The notes: a model not told the origin generated them from the sequence alone. Counted from the first letter of the stretch, positions 31,440 through 44,830 are shown. The stretch is DNA of 64,000 nt from Liolophura sinensis (GCF_032854445.1 NC_088296.1:246001-310000); one strand, 5' to 3'. A program made the numbers and translations.

Positions 31440-32370
31440 GTCATCTCTTCTGCTCAGTTAGAAATATGGTGATTTTTACTATTGTCTACTTACTATTTTT
31501 AATAGTGTTACTATTAACAGCAGTGTATGAAAAAGAATCTCGCGATATTAAAGCAGGGGAATAAATATCCACCAGAAGGAATGTTGGAACTTAACCATTT
31601 TGATAATGAAGTTATATATATGGTCTACAGTGTTGTTACGGGGACACTTTGAAGACACCCCAAAATCCTGATTGGAGATATACAACCTCAGGTAGACTGT
31701 ATAAGTAGGTCGGCGTCAGTTATATCTTCACAAAGATAACCCTAGATAATCCATAAGCAAACTTACACGGTTAATGGAGGGTGTCAGGACGACAGTATAC
31801 ATACATGCAGGCCTCTTTATAGCTTAGCTAGAGCTGTCTGTGTGAAGAGTGTAGAATTATTAATACATGTAGTCTCTTAAATATAGAGACATATATATCA
31901 GCTAAGTTAGAAAGTAGGCAAATTTTGCTTTTGTCATACCATAAAACGACTCTCGCGATATAAAAGGGGGGGAGGGGGGGGCAACCCAGAAGCAATGCTG
32001 GATCTTGATCGTTTTCATCATGGAAACAAACGTATGTCTACAGTGCTGTAAGGGGGAGGATTTAATCAAAATCCTGATTGGATATATGTTACCTCAGGAG
32101 GACTATAGAAGTTTGTCAGCGCCAGTTGTATCTAGGTCATATATAAGCAATGGAGATATACATGTATGTATTCGGCCATCCTGACGGGATAAGCTGTGTT
32201 AGCACGCCCTATATATGTACCCTCGCGCAGTGATCACGGATCATGGAGGGTGTAACATATTGGACAATGATGACGGCAGTATACATACATGTAGGCCTTT
32301 CTATAGATTAGCTAGAGCTGTCTGTGTTAAGAGTGTGCAGTTAACAATACATGTGGCCGCTTAGTTATGG
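31440..32370. repeat. Diverged direct repeat pair, about 450 bp each (unit 2)
   Basis: This is the unit 2 counterpart of the pair at 600-1520, with the same internal order of shared words. The second block begins near 31915. The first is preceded by a roughly 130-bp segment (31308-31440) that unit 1 lacks. Confidence 0.55.
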
Positions 32371-32587
32371 ATACATATACATCTGGGTCTTAAAGTTGTA
32401 AAATAGACAGCATTACCGGGGCGTTATCTGTATTCATCACAGTAAGGCTGAAAATATTCTGTGCAAATTCGTACATAATTTTACGACTCAATTTACCTTT
32501 AGCACCATTACGTAAACACTCATTCCTTAGCTTATAGGCTATCATATATCAAACGGGCTGACTTACATAGAAAAGGGGAACTGCATA

Positions 32588-34400
32588 CCCTATTCATCAA
32601 TTTTTGACTACCACAGTTTTATATTTGCAGCCGACAGTCGAACGTTGTTAAGACAGCAATAAACAACAATACGTGATCAAGCTAACATGCTCGGGCTTTG
32701 TGTACCACAGGCGACACTTCACCGCCAGTTCCTGACCTTTAACATAACTCTGCATAAGGCCTTTCAAGGTCAAAGCTTCATAAACAATAACGTAGAGGCT
32801 TCCCATCAACCTGTATACATGTGGTGACAAGATCGACATAATTAAACAGTATGAGCCTGAGCCCAATCCAGTCGTTTTCCGTCAGAAGGAAATATCCAGA
32901 CTGTCTATCGAGGGTGATATAGGTTCATACACAGGCTGATGGTAGAGTCTGTACGAGGACACGCACCAGTTGTCAGACTGTAACTAACATCACTGCTTTA
33001 TATTAGCTATTGCTGCTTAAGACATGGTGTTAGGGGCGTGTAATTGGTTACTATATACGTATTTACATAAACAGTTAGAAGCAAACCTTGACTGAGATAA
33101 ATGGACATGGGGTCGTATTTCACAGGTTACCTGTGACCATTTGTCAGCTATAACGCTGTCGTTGGTGCTCTGGTTTTTCTTTCTATCGCGTACGTCTTGA
33201 CTATATTGTGCCAGTGTTAGGACGATCCAACCAACTAAGCAGTGTCTTATAGTCGGTAAAACGATCAAGAAAAGACAACTACCTAGCTGAATAAATATGT
33301 CCACCCCAAATATATATATACTCCGTTTTATAAGACTTACCTGTCGACACAAATACCACCGTGCTTTACAATTCAATACAAATGAACAGATTGATATGGT
33401 AGATACTTAGTTCTCAGAACTGTACGCTATCCATGCAGGGGAGGTAACTCCCTCATGGTTTTTGTACACATTTGTACTAAGTGACATCCCAACAATGGTT
33501 TGCACAACTCGCCTTTAACTTTACATCCAAAATTTCAAACAAATCAGCTTCCTACAAAATGACCTCAAGAGACAGGTTCATATCATATGTAAGCGTTATC
33601 ACAAACAGAAAATATAACTGAGAACCGTTGGGTGGATTTTCTGAAACCATTATAATGAGATTACATCTACAACAGTTGCCCACTGAATTCAAGCGGCATT
33701 ACTCCCATGGAGTCTCCGGGGTGAAATTCGGCCTCTGGGCAACATTATCGTCAAAAAGGCAACTAACCTAAAGCTCTCCCGTATGGACCCTGTAATTATA
33801 ATAGACCCATATCGTGGAGTACCTGCTCCCTGGGTAGCGACCCTTAATGGAAGAGAACGGGATCCCAGTGTCTGAGGGCAGGCTGGATATACGAGATTTT
33901 CAATCCCAACATTGAACATGGCTCTTACAGAGACAGAGACAGGAGGTCGGATTGGCCCAGTTCGACCAACCCGCTGGAGCAGATATGCCCCGAACTGAAA
34001 TCTCAAGGGGTTGTAAATGTCAATTAATTCACAAAGCAAAAAACTGACAGTAACAGGAAACACATTAAGTACATATTAACATTTAATAAACCCAAACATG
34101 TGCTACCATTTTGGTTCATTTTGATTGTTTTCCTTACCATATCAAAAACCATTAAGCGGCTCGTGTGTTCAACTTAATCCAGCCACGATGTTCCCATGTG
34201 CAGGAAAGGGACATGAGGGTTTGACAGTACTAAAGCAAACAAATGTTTCAATTGTGGCCTCTTCTGCAGTCTGCTCTCTATTTATATAAGTGATTCCTGT
34301 CATTTCCGTATAAACTCAAAACAATGTTAGTTTGCAGGTAGCACGTAGCCCCATCTGTTCCTCATGTACTCTCCTGAAAACCTAATTTGCCAATGTGGTA
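32588..34400 (-). repeat. Promoter/first-exon module A', unit 2
   Basis: This is the unit 2 copy of 1729-3615 with the same landmarks, including a minus-strand open frame at 33689-34063 matching 2859-3233. It lies upstream, on the minus strand, of TRIM copy 1 and its modules C and B. Confidence 0.6.
33341..33476 (-). promoter_or_regulatory. Candidate distal first exon A' of TRIM copy 1
   Basis: A TATA-like TACAAAT (33476-33470) and a CAG|GTAAGT donor (exon end 33341) are arranged as in modules B and C. The first downstream 3' splice site belonging to a recognisable gene on this strand is that of TRIM copy 1, about 9.4 kb away. Confidence 0.35.
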
Positions 34401-36080
34401 CTAGATTATCCACATCAAAAATTCCACAAAAAGGATCTAATCAGCATAGTAGTAAACCTAGTGGCCCTTCAGACCAGCTGAGGCCACCAGATCCGGTGTG
34501 AATTGTCCCCTAAACTGCTCTTCCGGTTTGTTTGTAAACAGCGCTTGACAAGCTGGGTCGGAATGGCAAACTGTTGAGTATGGGGGAGAGAGAAATGATT
34601 ACAAAACATCATTCCATACACCATGTAAATCAGAACTGGCAGGTATGGACTCTGGATAAAAATCGAAGTACCGCCAATCAAATAGCGCATGCAGACCCTC
34701 ACATGGTCTCTGTCTTGCCCATAAAGTTTCAGGAAAATGCCAAATGCTCTCTTAAAAGGTACGTGCTATATTTAACACCCCAAGGATCAGGAGGTTTGAC
34801 TGTACAAGAATTACCTGTATCTGTTTTATTACGTGTTAATGTTTTAACACTTTTTATAGGTATTAACATTCCCTCTCCTTTAAAACTGCTAACTTCTGTA
34901 AAACTCTGTTCTAACAGTTGGTTCAAGGTATTGATTAGCCAACTTTGTTATTGGAGTTGTGATGTGAACACTCCCACAAGTGGTAACACATGAACACTTC
35001 ATAAAGTGGTCAGACACACTCTTATGTGCTGGGACATTTACAATGTTAAATGTAAGATTATAGTGTTTAGAGTGTGAACGTCCTTCCACCACCGTGGGCC
35101 GCCTTACCAGCTACATGTCTGCTCGATTCCAGGCACAGGATTTCATAAACGTTCATTACATACAGTAAGTCAACTGACCATGAGATGAGAGTGGGCATAG
35201 CTCATAAACAAAAGGCTCTAAGCCAACATGATCACTCTTTATGGTTGAACGAAAAGATAAATATGCAAAAAAAAAATTTCCACGAAATATATGGCAGAAA
35301 ATGCGCCAGGGATATTTGTAGGATTAGAGCTTCCAGGGCCAAGTCGGTTCCTGGACACTCACCAGGTGTTGTACCAGATAATTCTAGAAAATGCTTTAGC
35401 CAGCAGAGAAAATTACTTTGTTCATCACGCATTACACAAAATATGTCTCAGACAAGTCTGTCTATAACGTGTAAACCTCCTGGAGCATACCTTGCGCACT
35501 TTTCATCACTGAAAATTGTTGACAGCTTCTTTTGTATGATTCTTTTCTAATTTTATACATCACTTACTTTCTTAGTTCTTTCTTTGTGTTAAGCATCGTT
35601 ATGTGAACTGGATTTGTTATTATTGACTTGGAACATCCATATTGGCTAGTATACGACTTTGTTTCTTTGTTTCGACGCATGTATACAATCAGCAAACTTT
35701 ATGAATATTTATAAAAAAACAAATAAAAAGGATTCAGCTGTTTCTTCTGCTGGTTTCATATTTTAAACTTATTTCCCAGAAATCGCATAAAAAAGTCCCC
35801 GGTAGTGTGAAATACGCCGGGCTTGTTAACATGCAGGAGTTCTGCTAATGTAGATTCCCATCATAGATGCTAACAGGTTTCGTCATCCTTGAATGTTTCA
35901 TCATCTAGCGAGCTTACTTAAGCCAGAACTGCCGGGGCCGAGGGGGATCAGGAACCCTCGAATGTTGCACCAGGACAGACGACCCCTACAGGGATTTTGT
36001 AGCGATGTTAATGAGCATAAACTCAGAAATGTCATACATTATGGACAAATAAGATTTTGATTTAAAAGCAGTTTTATTAA
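34400..36080. other. No gene recognised (unit 2)
   Basis: Counterpart of 3620-5250. Short open frames only, without recognisable domains. Confidence 0.45.
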
Positions 36081-36083
36081 CAG

Positions 36084-36159
36084 CCAATGAGAAAAGCCAA
36101 TCCGAACAGCTATGATACTTTGGCAGCGTTGGCGGTGATGGGGGACTGGCCGTATATAA
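36084..36159 (+). promoter_or_regulatory. CCAAT/CCAAT/TATA promoter-like cluster (unit 2)
   Basis: CCAAT boxes at 36084-36088 and 36097-36101 and TATATAA at 36153-36159 preserve the arrangement and spacing seen at 5289-5364. The E-box-like word is mutated here (cagcta). Confidence 0.35.
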
Positions 36160-36352
36160 CGATCATGTCAATCGTGTGTGCTATAGCACGATCTAACCAG
36201 GACGACACAAGCAAGGCTTTGGGTGATGATGTTCAACGGTTGGTGACTCAGCGCATGCGCCTGTAAAACTCACATCACATTGAGACAAAAACATTGGTAC
36301 GTATAATAAGGTCTATGAGCTTCAAACATATTACCATATTCAACAATTAAGA

Positions 36353-36493
36353 TTATAGTTTTATCTGACTGACGCCTTTAACCATGTCCTCTGCCTTCTC
36401 AGCGATCATGACGGTCGCAGCGTTGGTGTTTCTGGACGTGATTTCCGGTATCACAGAAGCGACGGCACACGCAGACGACCGATCCCTTTTACC
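36353..36493 (-). pseudogene. GMC oxidoreductase, C-terminal exon remnant (unit 2)
   Basis: This is the unit 2 copy of 5559-5699, also 141 nt behind a tttcag acceptor. It reads ASVIPEITSRNTNAATVMIA and then EKAEDMVKG, slightly closer to the GMC oxidoreductase consensus (SGNTNA-x-T-x-MI). The upstream words VKGIGRLRV are again one frame off. The frameshift is shared, so the fragment was already dead before the segmental duplication, unless an unusual splice is used. Confidence 0.58.
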
Positions 36494-36499
36494 CTGAAA

Positions 36500-37946
36500 C
36501 ACAAACCAAAACTAAGATATATTTCACAAGCAGGCGATGTTATCTGAACAGTGTATATTACAGCGCCCCCAGTAAACCAACCCCGAAACTATCGCAATCT
36601 CCTGAGAGAGAATGACGTAATAAATGTTTGGTGTGACTACCTGGTTATTGTGATATCGTAGCTGTAAGACGCCATGGAAAGCAAATTCCAGCAGGCTCCT
36701 TGGACCGAGGTTGTAAACAAAAACCGGTGGAGGGCAAAAGCAGCCATATCTTTGGCTGCTGGCAGAGGGTCAGTAGATAAGAACCCATTATAAGTTTTGT
36801 GTCTTGATTAATAATAGTCATGTTTGTTCAAGTCATCAGTTAGCAGGAGATTCAAACTCTACACTGTATAGGGGATGACGTCATCACTGGTTGGCAAGGA
36901 CACCATGGATCTAATGTTTGTTATAATGTAGAAAGATCTCGTCTTAATTCAAGGTCGGTACCGAATGACAACTGTGGAGTTGCTCCCCGCTTTTCAATCC
37001 CTTACACCGTCCCACAAGTTTCCAGTACTTATTTTAAAACCAGTTCATCATATTTAATGGGTAGCTCCTTCATGTCCGTACCAAGACGGCCCAAAGCTGT
37101 GAACTCATTTGCTCCTTCCCTTAATACGTCACAATTATCGGTGACGTGTGATCATAAAACATATATAAAGTACACACTCACAGCAGCGTCAGAAGAAACG
37201 GTAGCGCTCAACTGTCATTTGAACCTTCTGCGCAGCTCGTTCGCCGATTAAATGAATAATAATGGCTTAACGCCACATCGGCAATATACTTCGAACTTGT
37301 TTTTTTTTTTTTTTTTTTTTTTATTTAGAACGGTTCATCATGTTGAGTTAGAAGTCACTGTGGTAAAGTGGCCAAAGGCGGTGTTTTACCTTTCTGGGTT
37401 AAGTAAGTGCTGCAAGTAACTGAGGTAAATTGGTCATAGGTCTATTTCACCTTTCTGGGTTCAAACAACTGCAACAAGTACATAAGGTACATTGACCAAA
37501 CGTCTTATTTCACCGGCTATGTGTGACCATTTGTCAACTACCATATTGTTGAATAAAGGAAAGTTTAAGGATTCATATGAATTGTTGGATTTCAATTTGA
37601 CTGTTGTTCAACACCACATTTTCAATGTGACTGTTGTTCAACACCACATTTAACTACCATCCACCTACATGACGGCAGTTAAGTTTGTAAAACGAGCAAG
37701 TGCGATATCTAGCCCTTTAAGACACATCACATGAGAATTAGAAATGCCGATGAAAGTTGTGTCCAAAATGTCGATTGCGGGCAAAACTACTGTGATTTTA
37801 CCCGGAACGCTGTTGTATAGGAACGGGAAGGTGTAATAGAATACAGTATGACCAGATGACTGTGTTAGTTTTAACTCGTATTAACCTATGTGCACAGATA
37901 TAGCGGAAGTCCGATTAAATCAAGTCCCAGGATTATATTCAGATAT
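36500..37946. other. No gene recognised (unit 2)
   Basis: Counterpart of 5750-7240. It contains a poly-T tract near 37300-37322 and a 30-bp tandem duplication at 37591-37650 that unit 1 lacks. Confidence 0.45.
37591..37650. repeat. 30-bp tandem duplication (unit 2 only)
   Basis: Two adjacent 30-nt units (37591-37620 and 37621-37650) differ at one position and share gactgttgttcaacaccac. Unit 1 has one copy. Confidence 0.9.
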
Positions 37947-38141
37947 GGGGCCTCCGATAAGTTGGTTAGCGTGCTAGAGCAGCGTAATGACCGAGTAGCC
38001 TCTCGCCAATGCAGCCGCTGTGATTTTAAGTTCAGTTCATGGTGGCTTCCTCTCCGATCGTAGGAGGGAAGGTCTGTGGGTTTCCCCCGGGCTACACCAG
38101 GCTTCCTCCATAATGCTGGCCGCCGTCGTAAAAGTGAAATA
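37947..38141 (+). mobile_element. tRNA-derived SINE, 3'-truncated (unit 2)
   Basis: Unit 2 copy of the SINE at 7242. It extends a few bases further into the body (gtaaaagtgaaat) before the break into unit 2-specific DNA. Confidence 0.75.
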
Positions 38142-39500
38142 AATATATTCAGACAGATCCGATTTGTGCTGCCTGAGAGCGAATGCTTCTGGGGCACGGA
38201 TCTATTGGATCAGGCTAGAAAGCTTATGATCAATGTCCCGCACTACGCTGGAATTTGCACATCCGGGAACTCTCCGTCGTCATTTTCCTCCTCAAGCAGC
38301 AGAACGGCCCGTGCCTCGTTTTCAGAGAATCGATTGGCCAGAACGGTGAATATTAACGCTGCCATTAAGCATATGTTTTATCGGCACGTGGTAATTTGCG
38401 ACCACAGCCCTTCTTTGCGACTACTTGTTACTAATACGACACTGACGACACTTTACATGAGAAAGTTATTTTCATACCAGGGGAGACTAAGTTTGCAGCA
38501 CGAGTTGGAGAACTAAGAGGGATGTACTCAGTGGTTTTAGAACACTTTGGGAATTTCACTGCCTTAATTTACTTGTAAACCATATGTGTGACATCCATCT
38601 AGATATCAGAATTTAGTCCAGTACCTAGACCCTTGTTACCTCCCCTGTTCCAACAATATAATATCCAGTATTGATTACCTATATCCCGCAACTTGCAACT
38701 AGAGATATTTTCGAGGCAGTGGCGCTACATTCAAAATTCAAGGCATCTAGGACAGTGCAATCGCTTGGGAATTCTCCTGTCAGAAGCATTTCTGTGTTAA
38801 GACATCACATGTGCTCGTATCGTTTTCGCTGCTGGGGAATCCCGTCTAGGTTTGACACGAGACGGATATGTAGGCCTACGTGGACATGGTTGGCAACACA
38901 ACTATGACAACCCCATGAAATGGTATTGAAGATATTTTCTTTCTTCGGGTAGGAAATAATTCCCAAAATGAGAGATTGTCCGTGTCCCTTTGGTAAATTA
39001 ATACAGAATGAAAGAATGAATGCATGAATGATTATGGCTTAACGCCACATCGGCAATATCTTAGCCATATCGCGGCCAGAACAACTTAAAAACACGAGGC
39101 GGTGCAGCTTTTAGATATAGTAGTCAAAACATCAAACATGAATGAAAAATGTTTGGACATGTTTAAAATCAGATAAGGGCAGCTTTCGCCACCCTGTCTG
39201 CCTTGTTTTCTATGTATGGGTAATATTTCAAGGATCAGCTGGTTTTTAAATTTATTATTCCAAATTGTCCTCTGGGCATGCCCATAAGGAACATATGATA
39301 AGGCCAGGAGTATAACCCCCGCCTCTGCAGAAGATTGAAGACGAGGATGGAAGACGAAGAGAAACAACTCGCTGATCTAACACAGCTGCAGCCGCAACCC
39401 TGTCCCCATCCTTTGACCCATCAGTATATATAAATTTACAATCTGAATGTTTAGCCTTAATTTCAGCAAAAGTTTTCTAAATTATCACAGGAATTGTATC
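38142..39500. other. Unit 2-specific insert, unidentified part
   Basis: This stretch is absent from unit 1, where the SINE is followed directly by the LINE 3' end. It has a higher GC content near 38200-38400 and an open plus-strand frame to 38516 without a known motif. It also contains a second-family short repeat at 39005-39092. It was probably carried in with, or flanked, the LINE to its right. Confidence 0.5.
39005..39092. repeat. Short interspersed repeat, second family (unit 2 insert)
   Basis: AATG-rich start, then attatggcttaacgccacat, cggcaatatc and ttagccatatcgcggcc. It matches the element at 6456-6535, at a different site. Confidence 0.6.
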
Positions 39501-41230
39501 TGATTTGTTCATGTTTTCGTAGATTAAACATTAATTTGGGATATGGAAGAAGCCATGCCCTTAAACTCACTACCGGTGAAGCTCTAAAAGCACCAAGGCT
39601 GAGCCTATACCCTTGGTGGTGGACAGGATCCAACATTTTTATATACGACTTCCTAGCAGAACTTTTTTAGACCTCACCACAGTCTAATTTAGACCTCACC
39701 ATAGAACGATAAAAATTTAATAAAATAGATCTTCAGCACTCCACTCGGTGCTAGACACGACCTTGATTATATCGAGAGCCTTTGTACATTTAGCTTTAAG
39801 AATTTTTATATTTATTTATTTATTTAATTGGTGTTTTACGCCATACTCTAGAATATTTCACTTATACGACGGCGAGCAGCAATATAGTGGGTGAAAACCG
39901 GGCAAAACTCGGGGGAAACCCACGGCCATCCGCAGGGTAAGTATTTTTATATGTGGTCTACAAGATAATTTATTATCCAATATTATACCCCAACATTTAC
40001 TTTCACCTACAATTTTAATCTGTTTACCACAAAATTTAGATCGGGTTCAAGATGAAATTTCCGTTTGTTACAAAAATGCATACCAACGATTTTAATCTAA
40101 AACCGTTTTCAGTTGGCCATTTCTCGATTTTATTCAGACAAAGCCGGAACTGACGTTCAATATTATTCATATTTTTAGCTCGGTAGCATATAAGGAAGTC
40201 ATCAACATATAAACAACCCTCTGTGCCCGATGTTAAGGTTTTTCCTAAGTTAGTTATTTTTATGCTATACAGAGCTGGTGATAAAATACTGCCCTGGGGT
40301 ACACCATTTCCTGCTTATTCGAGTCGGAAAGAGTAGACCCACCCGAACCTGAAACTGACGATCAGATAAAAATTCTGATATGAACATCGGTTATCGACAT
40401 TTAAGACCCATATCAGCAAGGTCTTTTAAAATACCATATTTCCATGTGGTGTCGTAGGCCTTGTTCAAGGTCGGAAAATATCGACACCACATGTTCATTA
40501 TTGATAAAACCACGAAAAAAGGTTTCGAATCGAACAAGGTGATCCATAGTAGATCTACCTTGCCGAAAACCACACTGTATATTAGATATTAAATTGTTGG
40601 TTTCAAGAAACCAAACAAGTCTATCATTAATCATCCGTTCCATAGTCTTACAGACACAGCTGGTAAGAGGTATGGGACGGTAATTAGACGAATCAGTATG
40701 ATCCTTACCCGGTTTGGGAACCGGGATGATACACGCCTCCCTCCATGGGGGTTGAAAATTATCAGTTATCCAAATATCATAAGACAGTCCAAGAGAGTCT
40801 CAAGTGGATCAGGCGGTAAATGGTTCAGAAACTTATAATATACGTTATCAGGGTCACGCGCAGTATCGTGTGCCAGTAATGCAATTTTAAATTCAGCGAT
40901 AGTAAAAGGACGATTATAATTTCTAAATTTTTTACAGAAATTTTCTCCTTCTGGTTTTTAATATGCTGGAATTCTAAAGTATAATTCTCAGAAAAAGATT
41001 TGTTCGAAATTGTCTCTGCTAACCTATTTGCTATATCAGATGGAAAGGTTAATATATTATCTTCATCTTTTATAAGCTGGAGTTTTGCTTTATTATGTTT
41101 GCCCTTAAGTTTCTGAACCTTGTTCCAGACCTTACGCATGCGTGTTTTTGACATAGTGTCCGAAAGAAAGTTCCGGCAAAAAGATCGTCTCTTGGACACT
41201 CCCGAGTGTTTTGATGTGATGCTCAATACG
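39500..41230 (-). mobile_element. Jockey/CR1-like LINE ORF2 fragment (unit 2 only)
   Basis: Minus-strand translation shows, in order, KHSGVSKRR and a basic linker (near 41200), then PPWREACIIPVPKPGKDHTD, NYRPIPLT, KTMERMINDRLVWFLETNN, CGFRQGRSTMDHLVRFE, a YVDD catalytic motif at 40209-40198, and a C-terminal GLSLGAFRASPV-like region near 39600. The frame is broken at several points, so it is dead. A SINE fragment (39811-39936) has inserted into it. It abuts another LINE end in the opposite orientation at 41211. Confidence 0.78.
39811..39936 (-). mobile_element. SINE 3' half nested in LINE (unit 2 only)
   Basis: Words atttatttatttaattggtg, acgccatactctagaatatt, cttatacgacggcgagcagc and aaacccacggccatccgcag match the SINE body in minus orientation. 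The head is absent. Confidence 0.75.
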
Positions 41231-41590
41231 GCATAAAACATATCTTAGTTGACTGTGTAGACTTAGCTCATGTTCGGGAAAAGTTCTGCACAGTCAACAC
41301 TATATTCCATTTATTTGATAGCATTGCAGGTGATGCTACCATTAAATATTTCAAAGCCATTGGCCTATATCGCAAAATATATTTTTTTATTCCAAAACAT
41401 CTTGTGGTTTCCCAGTTTTAACGAGGTTTGGTTCTTTTTAGCTGCTTTTAATCATGTTGATGTTTTTGTTTCGATTTTGAATCTTCCCATAATTTTGAAA
41501 ACCATTCATTGCCTCCGAGAGTAAACATGTTATCGCCATGGTATTTCTAAAATATTGCAGAAGTGCCGTTAAGTCATAATCACTCCCTCA
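41211..41590 (+). mobile_element. Non-LTR retrotransposon 3' end (unit 2)
   Basis: Unit 2 copy of 7437-7790, with the words KFCTVNTIFHLFDSIAGDAT and LYRKIYF followed by a 3' UTR-like tail. Confidence 0.55.
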
Positions 41591-41730
41591 TTCATTTAGT
41601 GTGGTCTTTTTGTAATAATAGAAAACGCTCCGTTGTTGACACTATAAACCCTCACAGTTAACATCATACCCCCTCGTAGCAAAAATCATAGTCTTACAGA
41701 GACACCAAAAACCTTTCCAATAATCACCTG

Positions 41731-41790
41731 CCCCCCCCACCCCCCCACCCACCTCCCCCCCCCCACCCCCACCACCCTCCACCCCACTCC
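41731..41790. repeat. C-rich low-complexity tract (unit 2)
   Basis: C runs are broken by single A or T bases. This replaces the 16-nt poly-C of unit 1. It gives a false glycine/valine-rich frame on the minus strand. Confidence 0.9.
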
Positions 41791-41939
41791 ATAAACATCA
41801 CACACCCTTTTTATAAATAATCGCATTGGTAGTGGTAAAATGTGCACAAATGTTGATAGTACAAATTGCGCTAACGTGATTGCGCATTTTGTAACAAACT
41901 CGTTCTTAAATAAATTAAGCGTCATTGATACCATTTATG

Positions 41940-42330
41940 ACATCTGTCAGGTTAGCTTTGTTCATCATTAGATGGAATTTTCCAGTGTCTTCTTGAATGA
42001 AATAAGTTATCAAGAAAACACACCCTGAGAGTTGCAATTTGCAATAATTTATTACAAAAAAGTTTCAAATTTTAATAATTCTTAGAAATTGCTTTTTCTT
42101 AGAAATTGCGTTAATGTCTGAAACGCAAATTGTAACAACAAAATATGTAACAATTATTCCTAAAGGAAGTTATCTATTCCTAAAGGAAGTTATCGTCACT
42201 ACTCTCAGTCATGATATCTGTCAGGATAGGCTTGGTCATCTTTAGGTTTTCCAGTGTCTTCTTGAAACAAATAAGTTATTATAAAAACCCACACTAGGAG
42301 TTGCAATTTGTAATAGTTTATTATTAAATT
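41940..42330. repeat. Diverged direct repeat pair of about 110 bp (unit 2 only)
   Basis: The blocks at about 41938-42055 and 42208-42320 share catctgtcaggtta/gatatctgtcagg, ttccagtgtcttcttgaa, aaataagttat, gagttgcaattt and aataatttatta-type words. Between them are small tandem duplications (cctaaaggaagttatc twice; cttagaaattg twice). Unit 1 lacks the whole block. Confidence 0.7.
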
Positions 42331-42479
42331 AAAATTTAAATGACTTATACAGAAGAAAGCAGATAGGGAAACCAGGAATAAGATGGAGAAGAAACAAAGT
42401 GCACCCGAGAAGATACAACTCATGTAATATGTGACCCCAGAGTTAAGAAGAAACGAAACTGTCCACAAGTGAGGTTACA

Positions 42480-43050
42480 CAAATCAGGTAGCCTAACATT
42501 TGGATCAGGTGTAAGAGAGGAAACGCACCACAGCAGAGAAGATGGGTACTTGTAACCATGTAATGTGTGAATCAGGTGTCATCCAGAGAGGAAACCCATC
42601 ACACGGGAAAACCATCTCTCCTGAGAAGATATACATCAGGTAATGTGTGAACCCGTTATTAGAGAGACAGGAAAACCAGCCGTCCTGAAAAGTCACACAT
42701 CAGGTAATTTCTGGGCTCTATATTACAGAGAGAGGGAAACCATCTCCCCTGAGAAAATACACATCAGTTAATGTGTGGGCCCAGTGATAGAAAGAGAGGA
42801 ATGTGTCAACCCGGTATTAGAGAGGAAAACCAGCCCTTCTAAGAAAATGCACATCATGCAATGTGTTGACCAGGTATTATAGAGAGAGGAAAACCAGCTC
42901 TCCAAAGAAGATACACATCAGTTCATGTGTGAGCCAGGTGACAAAAAGAGAGGACAACCAGCTCCCCTAAGAAGATATGCATCAGTTAATGTCAGGACCC
43001 GGTATTAGAAAGAGAGGAAACTCAGCAATACTGATAACACACCCATGAGG
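42480..43050. repeat. 65-bp VNTR, contracted (unit 2)
   Basis: Same unit as at 7945-10110 but only about eight units remain, with no LTR insertion. Flanks on both sides match unit 1, so the difference is a true array-length change. Confidence 0.85.
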
Positions 43051-43059
43051 TAACTTGAA

Positions 43060-44830
43060 TATGCTGAATATGAAATTGGTATACGTAAAAAACTTGTGTA
43101 ACAACACTACATACGGTTCATGATTTTAAGTGTGTTTTATTACCTTTCACTGAGACTAAATCAACCAACCATTTAAACGAGAATTATATAATACATAACC
43201 ATTCATTTTTATTTAGCGTATATCTCTGAAGTTGGAACACAAAGGACAGAAAGTGACAAAGTATCACATAACCATACATGTAGACGAATACAATTACAAC
43301 CGACATAAAAATAGCAGCAAGCAGATGAAATGGCGCAATGCGCTAATAGATGACCTCATAATCTATTATATAGGTTGCCATAGCTACATCAGGGCCTACT
43401 AGTGATGACGCCGCTTCTTAAGGTAAATCAGGTACAATATAATTAAAGACGCACGGTATGGAGAGTAAAACCAGAACAGCGACAACAGTATGATAGCTGC
43501 CAAATAGTCACACGTAACCGGCGGAATATGGTCTCTTGTCGATTTACCTTAGTTAGGGTTTTTTTAGATGGACACATTGTTGTGGGTTTGAACATACATG
43601 TATGGGGACTTTGAACCAAAAACACACTGACAAACTCACACATTGCAACATATCAAGCGTCTGGATACATGAGCTGCACATCAAGTTGGAGACGACTGGT
43701 GGTCTTTGAGGTTAACTTAAAATGGAACTATCTACCCATTCTGTAGAGCACACATAGTAATACGTGTCATTACTAGTTGGCTGTGAGTGTCTTACAGGCA
43801 AATAATGTCAGGGTGTATATTATACATGTCAATATACTTTAAGCACGTGTAGATCTACAGCTCTGGGTGATGCTGCTTAAACACAAGATGGAGATAGCTC
43901 ATGTTGTAGTTATTTATACATGTATGCAATAAAAGAGAATCAATGTTAATACATGTACAACACAATTGATCAGGTTTATCACTGAAAAATTCTGGACAGG
44001 CTTATTTACATCAAATTTGAAAACAAAAACCAAAGAACAGCAGTGGAACAACTTTACACCTATCAGTTCACCGGACTATGCACATCCATGTCAAACACAA
44101 TCTATGTTCTGAACAAAATCCTTAAACAACTGACACACAGCATATATGTAATCAACGTGTATACATGTATTATGAAAAGTATACAATACAGTTAAAACAT
44201 ATGGTTTGCACTGGGCGAAATCATCACAATGTCATCATATGTAATCACCAGACACGGTGTATTACTTACATGATATGGATCTACCTGGGCAGTGAATACA
44301 ATGTGCAGTAATGAGTATTATCTTACATCACAGCAATTACATGGAAATCTCCTTGAAAGGAAATATTTATAATTGATAATATAAATACTTAGCATCCTTC
44401 CTCACATTGCTTACATACTAAAAAAAGAGTTTAGTTTTTAAACACATTTCTGTTAGAGATTTGAAACAAGTATTGGTTTTTATTCATGAAAGAAACATGT
44501 TAAGCAACTAAGAGATGTGTTATTATGGTAAACACATCAGATATTTACTTAGTAATGAGGTGGATATATTAGAAAAACGAGATTTTTTTATATATTTTTT
44601 TAATAAACACATGTTTATATTGTGTACTGACAGCTGATAAACATCATAAAATGTTTAATATTGTGAACATGTGACATGTTTATAATACTCCAATGCAAAA
44701 TACTGTTGATGTATTTACTCAAACTATGGCCAGGTACATGTAGTGACAATTTGTTAGTAAAGGCAAAGCTTCAATAAACAAATTTAAAAAAATGCTAAAC
44801 ATACAGGAAACAATGATATCAAGATTTGAG
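43060..44830. other. AT-rich intergenic DNA, no gene recognised (unit 2)
   Basis: Counterpart of 10130-12000, without the long TA tract. Confidence 0.45.

Noticed and set aside
40391-41241. Minus-strand frames as host genes
   Set aside because: Their words (MERMINDRLVWFLETNN, YVDD nearby) identify a broken non-LTR retrotransposon reverse transcriptase.
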